From contig NZ_JH992959.1 of NCBI RefSeq assembly GCF_000315445.1, forward strand, positions 122,035 to 186,034: 64,000 nucleotides of DNA. The letters run 5' to 3'. A program made the position numbers and the translations under genes. Shown here piece by piece: positions 1-8,743 of the stretch (its first letter is position 1; every line of letters starts with the position of its first letter). The notes under the pieces were generated by a model that was not told the DNA's origin, did no database searches, and saw only the letters and a list, made by a program, of their open reading frames with translations. Source of the stretch: Alloiococcus otitis ATCC 51267. Lineage in GTDB: Bacteria > Bacillota > Bacilli > Lactobacillales > Carnobacteriaceae_A.

Positions 1-200
1 TATTGTCCAGTTTCAGCTTCAAAACTTCCTTATTCTGATTTATTGTCCAGTTTCAACTTCAAAACTTCCTTATTTTGATTTATTGTCCAGTTTCAACTTC
101 GAAACTTCCTTATCTTGATTTATTGTCCAGTTTCAACTTCAAAACTTCCTTATTTTGATTTATTGTCCAGTTTCAAGTCCGAAACCACTCTATTTCTAGT
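1..200. repeat. 40-bp tandem repeat array (window edge)
   Basis: Four near-identical 40-bp units start at 1, 41, 81 and 121 and a degenerate fifth starts at 161. Each opens with tattgtccagtttca. Units differ by only one to three bases, and the decay of unit 5 marks the right end of the array. The period is not a multiple of three and all frames contain stops, so it is non-coding. The array probably continues left of the window. No gene is visible in 1-300. Confidence 0.9.
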
Positions 201-300
201 CAATCGCTAGCTTGCTTCCAAAGTGGACAAGTCATTCCTAAAGGCTTTCAAATTTAGTTAGGACTAGATTTTTCATAATTCACTTCAAAATCTCTGCATC

Positions 301-328
301 AAAAAAGGGCAACTTTAACAAGTTACCC
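301..328 (-). terminator. Intrinsic terminator of the ABC exporter operon
   Basis: On the minus strand gggtaactt and aagttgccc form a 9-bp stem (one G-U pair) with a 4-nt loop, followed by a run of six T. It lies about 30 bp after the stop of the exporter gene. Confidence 0.8.
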
Positions 329-360
329 TCAAAAAACAATTTCCCTACTGCTTCAATTTT

Positions 361-2220
361 TTAGCTATCCCAAGCAAGGTCGTCTGCTTGGTCATCTGAA
401 GAGGCAAATTGGGCGTAATAAAGATCAGCGTAAAAGCCTCCCTGGTCTAGGAGTTCTTGGTGGGTGCCTGTTTCGATAACATCGCCGTGGTTCATGACAA
501 TGATCTTGTCAGCATCCTGGATGGTAGACAAGCGGTGGGCAATGACAAAGGAAGTTCGCTCTTGGATAATATTTTCCATGGCTTCTTGGATTTGTTTTTC
601 AGTCCGGGTATCAACACTGGAGGTGGCTTCATCTAAGATTAAGATCTCAGGATCTGCCAAGAAGGCCCGGGCAATGGTGATCAATTGGCGCTGGCCTTGG
701 GAAACGTTGGAACTTTCCTCGTTAATCACAGTGGAGTAGCCCTTGGGTAGGCGACGGACAAAGTCGTCTACATTGGCCGTTTTAGCAGCTTGGAGGATTT
801 TTTCATCGTCGTCGGCATACTTGTCGTTGCCGTAAGCAATATTTTCCCAGATCGTACCATTAAACAGCCAGGTATCCTGAAGGACCATGGACATGTGTTT
901 GCGCAGGTCTGACCGGTTAAAGTGGCGGGTATCTACCCCGTCTAGGTAAATACTACCGCCCCTGACATCATAAAAGCGTTCCAAAAGGTTGATCAAGGTC
1001 GACTTCCCGGCCCCAGTTGGTCCAACGATAGCCACCATTTCACCTGGTTTCACCTGCAAGTTAAAGTCATTCATTAAGAGGTCGGCCTCTGGGTCATCCG
1101 CATAACCAAACTGAACGTGTTCGAATTCCACCTTGTAGGGAGTATCTTGCTTGTCCGGGACATCGACTTCCACTTTTTGCATAGGCTCTTCATCAATGAT
1201 TTCAAAAATCCGCTCAGTAGAAGCAATGGTAACCTGGATGGTATTGGAGAGCTGGGCAATGAAGCGGACAGGCTGGGAGAATTGGTTGACATACTGCATA
1301 AAAGCTTGGACGTGGCCGATGGAAATGATCCCGTTAATAACGCCCCAGCCACCAAAGACACCGATCCCAAAGTAACCCAGATCCCTTGCAAAACTAACCA
1401 AAGGCATCATGATAATGGACAAGAACTGAGCCTTGGTGGAGGCATCATTTAACTTGGCACTTTGGTCAACAAAGCGGGCATTTTCATCGTCTTCTCGGTT
1501 GTAGGTCTTGACAATCGTGTGGCCGGCATAGACTTCTTCCACCTGGTCTGTCAAAATCCCTAACTCTTTTTGCTGGCGGGCAAACTGCTTCTGGGCCCTT
1601 GGTGCAATAAAATAAATACAGCCTGCACTGATTGGGAAGGTTAGTAAAACAACCAAGGCTAGCATCCAGTTGACCATAAACATGATCACTAGGACGGTCA
1701 CAAACATGATCACCCCGTTCACCAATTGGATTAAAGATTGTTGGAGGATGTTAGCGATTTGGTCCATGTCGTTGACGGCCCGGGACATAATGTCCCCATT
1801 CCCGTGGGTATCAAAGAACTTAATGGGCAGGGTTTCGATTTTTTCTTTTAGGTGCTCACGCAAGTCGTAAACAGTCGCCTGAGATAAAGCAGCGAGTAAA
1901 AAACTTTCTAAGTAGCGCAAAAGTGCTTGGCTGAGGTAAATAATGACGATGGCTATAATGATTTGGATAATTAGGTCATAATTGATAGGCAGGTTGGTTA
2001 AGGACAGGTTGTCGCTCATTGCCTCTTGAAAGGCCCGGATGACTTCATTGGTGGCCATAGCCATGACAGAGGGGGCAATGGCATTGAGGATAATGGCTGC
2101 TAGCCCGAAGATGACAGCAAAGATGAAGATTCCCTTCCGGCGAGACATATACTGGACTAAGCGCCATACTGTCCCCCAAAAGTCATCAGCGTGGCGTTTT
2201 CTGTGGGCTTGTCTGGCCAT
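361..2220 (-). CDS. Heterodimeric ABC exporter subunit, catalytic-site protomer
   Basis: A 619-residue fused ABC exporter half: an N-terminal six-helix transmembrane domain (about residues 30-330) and a C-terminal nucleotide-binding domain with Walker A GPTGAGKST, signature VSQGQRQ and Walker B ILILDEATSSVD. The catalytic Glu after Walker B is present while the signature is degenerate (SQGQ for SGGQ). This is the pattern of the TM288/LmrD/BmrD half of heterodimeric multidrug exporters. The start ATG overlaps the stop of the upstream partner by one base (TAATG), so the two are translationally coupled. Substrate is unknown; drug or lipid export is inferred from the family. Confidence 0.92.
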   Translation of the reverse strand: MARQAHRKRHADDFWGTVWRLVQYMSRRKGIFIFAVIFGLAAIILNAIAPSVMAMATNEVIRAFQEAMSDNLSLTNLPINYDLIIQIIIAIVIIYLSQALLRYLESFLLAALSQATVYDLREHLKEKIETLPIKFFDTHGNGDIMSRAVNDMDQIANILQQSLIQLVNGVIMFVTVLVIMFMVNWMLALVVLLTFPISAGCIYFIAPRAQKQFARQQKELGILTDQVEEVYAGHTIVKTYNREDDENARFVDQSAKLNDASTKAQFLSIIMMPLVSFARDLGYFGIGVFGGWGVINGIISIGHVQAFMQYVNQFSQPVRFIAQLSNTIQVTIASTERIFEIIDEEPMQKVEVDVPDKQDTPYKVEFEHVQFGYADDPEADLLMNDFNLQVKPGEMVAIVGPTGAGKSTLINLLERFYDVRGGSIYLDGVDTRHFNRSDLRKHMSMVLQDTWLFNGTIWENIAYGNDKYADDDEKILQAAKTANVDDFVRRLPKGYSTVINEESSNVSQGQRQLITIARAFLADPEILILDEATSSVDTRTEKQIQEAMENIIQERTSFVIAHRLSTIQDADKIIVMNHGDVIETGTHQELLDQGGFYADLYYAQFASSDDQADDLAWDS

Positions 2221-3938
2221 TAAACTTCCTCCCCTCTCATTTGTGACTGGATAATTTCTTGGTAGACTGGATTCGATTCTTTGAGGTCTTCGTGCTTGCC
2301 AGCCCCCACAACTTTACCGTCTTCAAGGACAATAATCTCGTCAGCATTGACAACCGTACTGATTCTTTGGGCAATGATCACCACTGCCTTGTCCCGAGTC
2401 ACTGGTGTCAAGGCTGCCCTTAAGTTAGCATCGGTTTTAAAGTCTAGGGCGGAGAAGGAGTCATCAAAAACCAGCAAGTCGGCATCGGTTACCAAGGCCC
2501 GGGCGATACTCAAGCGTTGGCGCTGGCCACCAGAGAAGTTGCCCCCGCCTTGTTCTACCTTGGCATCTAAACCGTCTTCCAAACCTTCCACAAAGGCCTT
2601 CCCTTGGGCGATTTCCAAGGCCTCCCAGAGCTCTTGGTCACTGGCGTCTGGGTGGCCGTAAGTGAGGTTTTCTCGGATGGTACCTGAAAAAAGGATGGCC
2701 TCTTGAGGGGCAAAACCAATCCGGTCTCTCAAGTCTTCTTGACTAATGTAGCGGATGTCCTGGCCATTCAGCTTAATGGAGCCAGATTCCACATCGTAAA
2801 GGCGGATCATAAGGTTGGCGATGGTAGATTTACCAGACCCGGTCCCCCCAATGATGGCTAAGGTCTGACCAGCCTTGACTTCCATGTTAATCCCTTCTAG
2901 GGCTAAATTGTCTGTGTTAGGGTAGCGGAAGTCGACATCTTCAAAGGCAAAATCAATAGACTGGTCGCTGACCTGGTCTGGGTGGTCGTCATCCTTGATA
3001 GTAGATTGGTGGTTCAAGATAGCCAAAATCCGTTCAGCAGCAATTTGCCCCCGAGGAATAAATGACAAGACTTGGGCTAGGAGCATAATCCCCATCATGA
3101 TCAAGCCGGCATAGGTTAAGAAGGCAACTAGGTTCCCTACCTGCATCTGACCAGACCCTACTAGGTTAGCCCCAAACCAAAGGATCATGATATTGGTCAG
3201 CATGATAACGACCAAGAAGACCGGCATCATGAGGGCCATGCGGGCATATGCCCCGATGGAAATAGACTTGAAGTCCTGGTTAGAAGAAGCAAAGCGGTCT
3301 TCTTCATATTGACTCTTGTTAAAGGCTCGGACAACCCGAACACCGGTCAATCCTTCTCGGAAGATCCGGTTAATTTCATCCGTCTTTCTTTGCAAGCGGC
3401 GGAAGAGGGGCTGGGCTGACCGCATAATCAACCAGATAGCTAAGCCCATTAGAGGAGCTGTAATGATAAAGACAAAAGCCAACTGGGGTTCCCGAGTAAA
3501 GGCCATAATGGTGGCTCCCAGGATTAAAAAGGGGTCAACCCCTAGCATAATAACCACCTGGAGCATGACAAATTGTAGCTGCATCACATCATTAGTGGTT
3601 CGGGTAATCAAAGAAGCTGTCCCGAACTGGTCCAGGTCTTCTTTGGAAAAGTTGACAATTTTTTTAAAGGCCCGGTTACGGACCGTCTCCCCCAATTTTT
3701 GGGTTTCCCTAGCAGTAAAAACAGAACTTCCTACCGCAAAGGCTATAACTAAAAGGGCTACACCAATCATCAATAAACCTTGCCTAATAATATAGTCCAT
3801 ATCTTCTTGCAAGACACCGTAGTCAATAATATCCGCTGTCATGGTCGGCAAGAGAATCATGCCAAAAACCCGGCAGGCTGATAAGAATATGGATAGAAGG
3901 ACATACTTTGTCTCCATCTCTTTAAACAAACGGAACAT
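2220..3938 (-). CDS. Heterodimeric ABC exporter subunit, degenerate-site protomer
   Basis: About 572 residues with a six-helix ABC exporter domain and a nucleotide-binding domain carrying Walker A GGTGSGKST, a canonical FSGGQRQ signature and Walker B LLVFDDSFSALD. Asp replaces the catalytic Glu, as in TM287/LmrC/BmrC halves, so this subunit supplies the non-hydrolysing site and pairs with the next gene. I chose the ATG at 3938 rather than the TTG at 3944: aaggag lies 10 nt before the ATG but only 4 nt before the TTG, and the ATG forms a TAATG overlap with the TetR stop. Operon: tetR, this gene, then the partner. Confidence 0.92.
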   Translation of the reverse strand: MFRLFKEMETKYVLLSIFLSACRVFGMILLPTMTADIIDYGVLQEDMDYIIRQGLLMIGVALLVIAFAVGSSVFTARETQKLGETVRNRAFKKIVNFSKEDLDQFGTASLITRTTNDVMQLQFVMLQVVIMLGVDPFLILGATIMAFTREPQLAFVFIITAPLMGLAIWLIMRSAQPLFRRLQRKTDEINRIFREGLTGVRVVRAFNKSQYEEDRFASSNQDFKSISIGAYARMALMMPVFLVVIMLTNIMILWFGANLVGSGQMQVGNLVAFLTYAGLIMMGIMLLAQVLSFIPRGQIAAERILAILNHQSTIKDDDHPDQVSDQSIDFAFEDVDFRYPNTDNLALEGINMEVKAGQTLAIIGGTGSGKSTIANLMIRLYDVESGSIKLNGQDIRYISQEDLRDRIGFAPQEAILFSGTIRENLTYGHPDASDQELWEALEIAQGKAFVEGLEDGLDAKVEQGGGNFSGGQRQRLSIARALVTDADLLVFDDSFSALDFKTDANLRAALTPVTRDKAVVIIAQRISTVVNADEIIVLEDGKVVGAGKHEDLKESNPVYQEIIQSQMRGEEV

Positions 3939-4561
3939 TAACAATTCTCTCCTTTATCTACTCGGCTAATCCCGTAAAAGACCCAGTCTAGCCGTTTAAT
4001 AAAATGGTCTTGGGTCACTTCAACCGGTGCATTCTTCCAAAAACCCTCCATAATACTATTGTTCAAAAGTTCGTGGAGAAACTGCAGGACTTCTAGTAAC
4101 TCAGCCTTAGTCGAAATCTTCAAATTATCTAAGCGAACAACTTCATATAAGGCACTTTTGTGGCTATCCGTAAACATTATGTTGATACTTTCACGGTTTA
4201 GAGAATAGTTCATGTTAAGGTATAGTTTTTCAAAAAAGCCAAACTTCTTAGACTTGGTGATATTGTCAATATAATAACGACTATAACTTTTATAAGAGGC
4301 ATAAAAGTCTCCTTGGTTCTTTTTAAAGCAAGTCATCAGCAAGTTATGGTAGTTCCGCTTAAAAAGACCAATCAAGTGGAGGTACAAGTCTAATTTATCT
4401 TCAAAGTATTGGTAAAAACTCCCCCGGGAAATACCAGCCTGGTCCACAATTTCGGCAACAGAGGCCTCATTGAGGGCCTTGGTCGAAAAAACAGCCATAG
4501 CCCCTTGGATAATCCGGTCTTTCTTTTCCTCGGGAAGGTTAAAAAAAGTTTGTCTTGGCAT
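3938..4561 (-). CDS. TetR/AcrR family transcriptional regulator
   Basis: A 207-residue protein with an N-terminal TetR helix-turn-helix (about residues 8-55; AEIVDQAGISRGSFYQYF is the classical recognition-helix region) and a variable ligand-binding domain. It is the first gene of the ABC exporter operon. Its promoter carries two copies of the palindrome ATGACA/TGTCAT, so it very likely represses its own operon and is released by an exporter substrate. The gggagg ribosome site lies 5 nt before the ATG. Confidence 0.92.
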   Translation of the reverse strand: MPRQTFFNLPEEKKDRIIQGAMAVFSTKALNEASVAEIVDQAGISRGSFYQYFEDKLDLYLHLIGLFKRNYHNLLMTCFKKNQGDFYASYKSYSRYYIDNITKSKKFGFFEKLYLNMNYSLNRESINIMFTDSHKSALYEVVRLDNLKISTKAELLEVLQFLHELLNNSIMEGFWKNAPVEVTQDHFIKRLDWVFYGISRVDKGENC

Positions 4562-4575
4562 GTTTGCCTCCCATC

Positions 4576-4637
4576 ATGACAAGCTGTCATTTTTTATAAG
4601 TAATTCCTATTATAGATGACAGTCTGTCACCTAGCAA
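4576..4637 (-). promoter_or_regulatory. Promoter of the tetR-ABC operon with two palindromic operators
   Basis: Minus strand: -35 TTGCTA (4632-4637), 17-bp spacer, -10 TATAAT (4609-4614). A perfect palindrome TGACAG-T-CTGTCA (4617-4629) fills the spacer. A second, ATGACA-agc-TGTCAT (4576-4590), lies in the leader just before the ribosome site. Placement over the core promoter fits autorepression by the TetR protein; the regulator assignment is inference. Confidence 0.8.
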
Positions 4638-4673
4638 GGCCAAAAACTCATTATAAAAGAAGCATATAAAAGA

Positions 4674-4702
4674 GCCTTGCAGTTTAGATTAGACTGCAAG
4701 GC
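4674..4702 (-). terminator. Intrinsic terminator after the AI-2E family gene
   Basis: A perfect 10-bp stem (gccttgcagt and its complement) with a 9-nt loop, followed on the minus strand by tcttttat. Confidence 0.75.
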
Positions 4703-4732
4703 GGTTAGGATTGATATTTTGAACGTTCCAGC

Positions 4733-5887
4733 CTAGTCCTGGTCTTTCAAAACGGCTGCTTGACTGGCATGTCCTTGGTCCTCATGGTACAAGTCCGTTT
4801 CTTCTTTGACGTATTCAAAGGCCATGCTGACCACAATCTTGATGATGGCATAGGCTGGCACCCCTAAGAGGAGACCCAAGACACCAAAGAGACTACCGGC
4901 GATTAAGAGGATAAAGAGAATGGTAATGGGGTGAATATTCAACTGGCTACCCAGAATATAAGGTTGGATAACCCGATTTTCCAAAATTTGTTCAATGATA
5001 AAGAGAATAGCTAAGTAAACGAGGAGGATGGGGTCTTGGAATAAGGCCACTGCTGCAGCTAGTAGGCCTGAAATAAAAGAACCCAAGTAAGGGACTAGGT
5101 TAAAGAAACCAGCGATAATAGCCAAGACCAAGAAATAGTTGAGGCCGATAATGGCATAGCCGATTAAAAAGATAATGGCAACGCAGATGGCAACAAAAAT
5201 CTGGCCACGGACATAAGTACCCAACTGGAGGTTAACATTGGACAAAAATTTACGGACAGTACTCTTCATCTGGGTGGGGGTAACTTTGACCAGTCCTCGG
5301 GCAATTTTTGACCCATCAACTAACATAAAGTATAGGATAAAAGGAACGGTAAAGATAGTGATGACCACCTGGGCGGTGACGCTGATCACACTCCCGATCC
5401 CACCCAAGGTTGCTGATAGGACGGTTTGAAACTGGTTAGCAGCATTTTCTAAAATATTGGTTTGGGAAACTGTTTCTAAGATTTGGGCCACAAAGTCAGC
5501 CCCAATTTCCTCTTCAAAGAAATTAACAGCCTGCTGCCAGTAGGATGGGAACTCTTGGATGATGGCTTCGACCTGGTTGTTGATAATCGGGACAATAAAG
5601 ACAATGGCCCCGCCAATCAAGGCCAAGATTGCCAGGAAGACAATGATAACGGAAGCCGCCCGGGGTACACCCTTTTTATTCATAAAATCGACAAAGGGTT
5701 TAAAGACATAGTAGGCAATGACCGAGGCAATCAAGGGTGCAGACACAATCTGCAAGGCTTGTAAAATCGGACTCAAAAAAGGCCTCATTTGTAAGAGTAG
5801 GAAGAGGTTTAAAAGAACCAAAAAAGAGACCAACAGGAAAAAGATAAACTTGTGGTTTTTTCTAAACTGACTTAGACTAAATTTCAT
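4733..5887 (-). CDS. AI-2E family transporter (DUF20 permease)
   Basis: A 384-residue integral membrane protein with about seven hydrophobic segments and the AI-2E/TqsA/YhhT fold. Typical features are the N-terminal hairpin near residues 15-85, a long amphipathic region at 100-150 and a C-terminal block rich in GSLFGVLGLLLGVP. Family members export autoinducer-2 in Escherichia coli or act as Na+/H+ antiporters elsewhere, so the substrate is open. A gaggtgag ribosome site precedes the ATG. It is a single-gene unit with its own terminator; a charged tail ends the protein. Confidence 0.88.
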   Translation of the reverse strand: MKFSLSQFRKNHKFIFFLLVSFLVLLNLFLLLQMRPFLSPILQALQIVSAPLIASVIAYYVFKPFVDFMNKKGVPRAASVIIVFLAILALIGGAIVFIVPIINNQVEAIIQEFPSYWQQAVNFFEEEIGADFVAQILETVSQTNILENAANQFQTVLSATLGGIGSVISVTAQVVITIFTVPFILYFMLVDGSKIARGLVKVTPTQMKSTVRKFLSNVNLQLGTYVRGQIFVAICVAIIFLIGYAIIGLNYFLVLAIIAGFFNLVPYLGSFISGLLAAAVALFQDPILLVYLAILFIIEQILENRVIQPYILGSQLNIHPITILFILLIAGSLFGVLGLLLGVPAYAIIKIVVSMAFEYVKEETDLYHEDQGHASQAAVLKDQD

Positions 5888-5970
5888 TGTCTCACCTCAT
5901 TAAAAATATTTTAACATATTTTTCCCATTCTGGCGGAACTTTTCGTTCAATACATAAACTAGCCTGGTTT

Positions 5971-5979
5971 TGTTATAAT
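5971..5979 (+). promoter_or_regulatory. Extended -10 promoter element for the lactonase gene
   Basis: TGTTATAAT (TG-n-TATAAT) lies about 35 bp before the preferred start codon. No good -35 is visible, which is usual for extended -10 promoters. Confidence 0.55.
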
Positions 5980-6014
5980 GACAAGTAGTTAAATGGATGA
6001 GAGGAGTAGGAAAG

Positions 6015-7049
6015 ATGATTAAAAAAATTTTACTGGGAACTTACACGAGAGGGGAAAGTCAAGGCATCTACCAAATTGAGCTTGATCCATCCCAAAAAAT
6101 ATTAAACAATTTGCAGCTAGTCCAAGAAATAGACAACCCAACCTACTTAAGCTTAAACCAGGATAAAACCCTCCTATTTTCAGTGGTAAAGGAAGGAGAC
6201 CAAGGCGGAGTCGCCTCTTTCAAGAAGGAGAGAGATGGTTCCTACCAATTACAAGATAAGGCCCTGCAAAAAGGCCCTGCCCCCTGCTATTTGGCCTATG
6301 ACCAAGACCGGCACTTGCTTTATTCAGCCAACTACCACCTGGGCAGTCTCCAAGTCTACCGTGTGGACCCCCAGGGGCATATTGGCTTGACCGATAGCCT
6401 AAGCCACCAAGGATCCGGACCCCATCCCAACCAGGAGGCACCCCACGCCCATTATTTCGACCAAAGTCCAGACGGCAACTACCTAATCTCTTGTGACCTG
6501 GGAACAGACCAGGTCCAGACCTACCAAGTCAACCAGGAAGGAAAGATTAGCCAAATTGCCTGCCTAGACCTTGAGCCCGGTTCTGGCCCCCGCCACTTAG
6601 CTTTTCACCCCGATGGTAGCCATGCCTACTTGTTTACCGAACTAACCAGTCAAATTTACCTCCTGAATTACCAATCCGACCAGGGCAGTTTTAAGATTTT
6701 AGACCAAGTCTCCAGCCTGCCTGAAGACTTTGAGGGAGAAAATAGCGGGGCTGCCATCAAGCTGACCCAAGACGGTAAATATTTATATGCCTCCAACCGG
6801 GGCCACAATTCCCTAGTCGCCTACCAGGTCCAAGACAACTACACCTTGACGGACCCCGCTTGGACCCCAACTTATGGACAAACCCCCAGAGACTTTACCC
6901 TATCTCTTGAAGAAGACCTAGTTCTCGTGGGCCACCAAGACCAGAATGTCCTGACCCTCTTTGAAAGAAAGGCCAAGGATGGTCGCTTGAGCCTTCTTGA
7001 AAAAGACGTCTACGCCCCAGAAGTTGTCTGCCTCAAATTTTTAAATTAA
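6015..7049 (+). CDS. Lactonase family protein (6-phosphogluconolactonase type, YbhE/YkgB-like)
   Basis: About 344 residues of the seven-bladed beta-propeller lactonase family (COG2706). Signs are the opening LLGTYTRGESQGIYQ, the PHPNQEAPHAH segment, GPRHLAFHPDG and SGAAIKLTQDGKYLYASNRGHNS. Family members hydrolyse 6-phosphogluconolactone in the oxidative pentose phosphate pathway, although some act on other lactones. I chose the ATG at 6015 because aggag sits 8 nt upstream; the in-frame ATG at 5997 lacks a ribosome site. Monocistronic, with an extended -10 promoter upstream and a bidirectional terminator downstream. Confidence 0.9.
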   Translation: MIKKILLGTYTRGESQGIYQIELDPSQKILNNLQLVQEIDNPTYLSLNQDKTLLFSVVKEGDQGGVASFKKERDGSYQLQDKALQKGPAPCYLAYDQDRHLLYSANYHLGSLQVYRVDPQGHIGLTDSLSHQGSGPHPNQEAPHAHYFDQSPDGNYLISCDLGTDQVQTYQVNQEGKISQIACLDLEPGSGPRHLAFHPDGSHAYLFTELTSQIYLLNYQSDQGSFKILDQVSSLPEDFEGENSGAAIKLTQDGKYLYASNRGHNSLVAYQVQDNYTLTDPAWTPTYGQTPRDFTLSLEEDLVLVGHQDQNVLTLFERKAKDGRLSLLEKDVYAPEVVCLKFLN

Positions 7050-7068
7050 ATCAAATGAAGTTAAAAAA

Positions 7069-7105
7069 GCTAGCTAGGTTTCTCACTACAAGAAGCCTAG
7101 CTAGC
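7069..7105. terminator. Bidirectional intrinsic terminator
   Basis: A 10-bp stem GCTAGCTAGG/CCTAGCTAGC, extended by TTCT/AGAA, has T-rich sequence on both exits. It serves the plus-strand lactonase gene and the minus-strand EIIA gene. Confidence 0.85.
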
Positions 7106-7122
7106 CTTTTAACTACCGATCT

Positions 7123-7653
7123 TTATTCACCCTTGCTGGTCACTTGGCCAAGTTCAGCTCCCTGGCTAGTCTTGCCGGTCACTTGGAGGTCAAAGCCTTC
7201 TACCTTATCCATATTGGTAAAGACCACAATAATGGTGTCGTCCTTGCCAGACTTTTCCAAGCCTTGTAAATCGACTGTGGAAATTAGGGTGTCTGGGGTT
7301 ACCTCGTCGCCTTCTTTGACCACTGTATCAAAAGGGCCCCCATCTAATTCGACCGTATCGATGCCAATGTGGACCAAGACTTCAATGCCATTTTCAAACT
7401 CTAAACCAACGGCGTGCTGGGTAGGAAAAACGGATACAACCTTTCCTGTTCCTGGGGCATAAATTTCCCCACTTTCAGGACGGACCCCATAGCCATCCCC
7501 CATCATTTTTTGTGAAAAAACTGGGTCATCTACTTCTTCAATGGTTACAACTTCGCCTTCTACTGGGTTGGTAAAGGTTACGGTTTTGGTCTTTTGAGGG
7601 TTTTGGTCCTGGTCTTTGCCTTTGTCACCTTTTAGAAAATCAAATAATCCCAT
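7123..7653 (-). CDS. crr: PTS glucose-type enzyme IIA component
   Basis: A 176-residue stand-alone EIIA(Glc) domain. The two active-site histidines are visible: His80 in PTQHAVGL and the phosphorylated His95 in EVLVHIGIDTV, followed by the conserved VELDGGPF and KVKEGD-like segments. It accepts phosphate from HPr and passes it to an EIIBC partner that is not in this window, and in Firmicutes can serve several permeases. The N-terminal 25 residues are a charged linker (KGDKGKDQDQ). A ribosome site aaggatg precedes the ATG. Confidence 0.93.
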   Translation of the reverse strand: MGLFDFLKGDKGKDQDQNPQKTKTVTFTNPVEGEVVTIEEVDDPVFSQKMMGDGYGVRPESGEIYAPGTGKVVSVFPTQHAVGLEFENGIEVLVHIGIDTVELDGGPFDTVVKEGDEVTPDTLISTVDLQGLEKSGKDDTIIVVFTNMDKVEGFDLQVTGKTSQGAELGQVTSKGE

Positions 7654-7845
7654 TCTTGGTCATCCTTTCCTAAGTTTAAGGAATATCGTGCATAATATAG
7701 TTCAATTCTAGCACATCCGGCCATCACATGGATAGCCATCCTACCATTTTCTCTTATTCTTTAATAAACTTTAATCCCCAAGCCTTGTCGATTTGGGGAA
7801 ATTTTTGTAGAATGCTAGGGTAAATAAATTGGATAGGAGTTACAT

Positions 7846-8670
7846 ATGTTTATTGAAATTATTAAAACCATTATCTTAGGTATCGTCCAAGGTATCACAG
7901 AATGGCTCCCCATCTCTAGTACCGGCCACATGATCCTAGTAGATGAATTGATCACCTTAAACGTCACCCCCGAATTCCGGGAAATGTTTCTGGTGGTCAT
8001 CCAGCTGGCCTCCGTCTTGGCCGTCATCCTCCTCTACTTCCATGAGCTTAACCCTATCGCCTTCAGCAAGTCCAAGGACCAAAAGGAAGAGACTTGGAAT
8101 ATTTGGTTCAAGGTTATTGTAGGAGTTATCCCTGCTGGGGTCATGGGCCTGCTATTCGACGATTTGATTGACCGCTACTTCTTCAACTGGTTGACGGTTG
8201 CCATCATGTTAATTGTCTACGGCATTGCCTTTATCATTATCGAACACTACAACAAGGGCCGGACCTTCCCTATCCAAACTTGGGAAAGTTTATCCTATAA
8301 AACCGCCTTCTTGATCGGGTGCTTCCAAGTCCTCGCCTTGATTCCAGGGACATCCCGGTCTGGGGCTACCATTGTGGGGGCCCTCTTGATCGGAACCGCC
8401 CGACCCATTGCCGCTAAATTCTCCTTCTTCCTCTCTATCCCGGTCATGCTAGGGGCCAGCCTACTGAAACTCTTGGGCTTCGGCCTGTCTTTCACCACTG
8501 GAGAATTAACCATCCTCCTAGTGGGTTGCCTGGTCTCCTTTGCCGTTTCCGTTATTGCCATTAAGTTCTTGATGGCCTACATTCGCCGCAATGACTTTAC
8601 CGCCTTTGGTTGGTACCGGATTGTGGTAGGGATTATCGTCATTGCCTACTTTGGCTTTATAGCCGCTTAA
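7846..8670 (+). CDS. uppP: Undecaprenyl-diphosphatase (BacA/UppP)
   Basis: A 274-residue polytopic membrane protein that dephosphorylates undecaprenyl pyrophosphate, recycling the lipid carrier for peptidoglycan and giving intrinsic bacitracin resistance. Both catalytic signatures are present: the (E/Q)-rich [11 protein letters not shown] near residues 19-29 and PGTSRSGAT near 166-174. Length and about eight hydrophobic helices match the family. A ribosome site taggag is 7 nt before the ATG; a strong terminator follows. Confidence 0.96.
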   Translation: MFIEIIKTIILGIVQGITEWLPISSTGHMILVDELITLNVTPEFREMFLVVIQLASVLAVILLYFHELNPIAFSKSKDQKEETWNIWFKVIVGVIPAGVMGLLFDDLIDRYFFNWLTVAIMLIVYGIAFIIIEHYNKGRTFPIQTWESLSYKTAFLIGCFQVLALIPGTSRSGATIVGALLIGTARPIAAKFSFFLSIPVMLGASLLKLLGFGLSFTTGELTILLVGCLVSFAVSVIAIKFLMAYIRRNDFTAFGWYRIVVGIIVIAYFGFIAA

Positions 8671-8687
8671 ATATAGAGATAAAACAC

Positions 8688-8730
8688 AACCACCCCTCCC
8701 TGGCCTACAGGCAAGGAGGGGTGGTTTTTT
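8688..8730 (+). terminator. Intrinsic terminator of uppP
   Basis: A perfect stem aaccacccctcc/ggaggggtggtt followed by six T on the plus strand. It lies between convergent genes and may also stop transcription of the purine permease gene. Confidence 0.88.
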
Positions 8731-8743
8731 GTGCTTCCTTAGC

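Noticed and set aside
1-200. Possible CRISPR array
   Set aside because: The whole 40-bp unit repeats with no variable spacers, so it is a plain tandem repeat.
5483-5764. 93-codon open frame opposite the AI-2E family gene
   Set aside because: Antisense shadow of a gene with clear homology, biased composition, no ribosome site.
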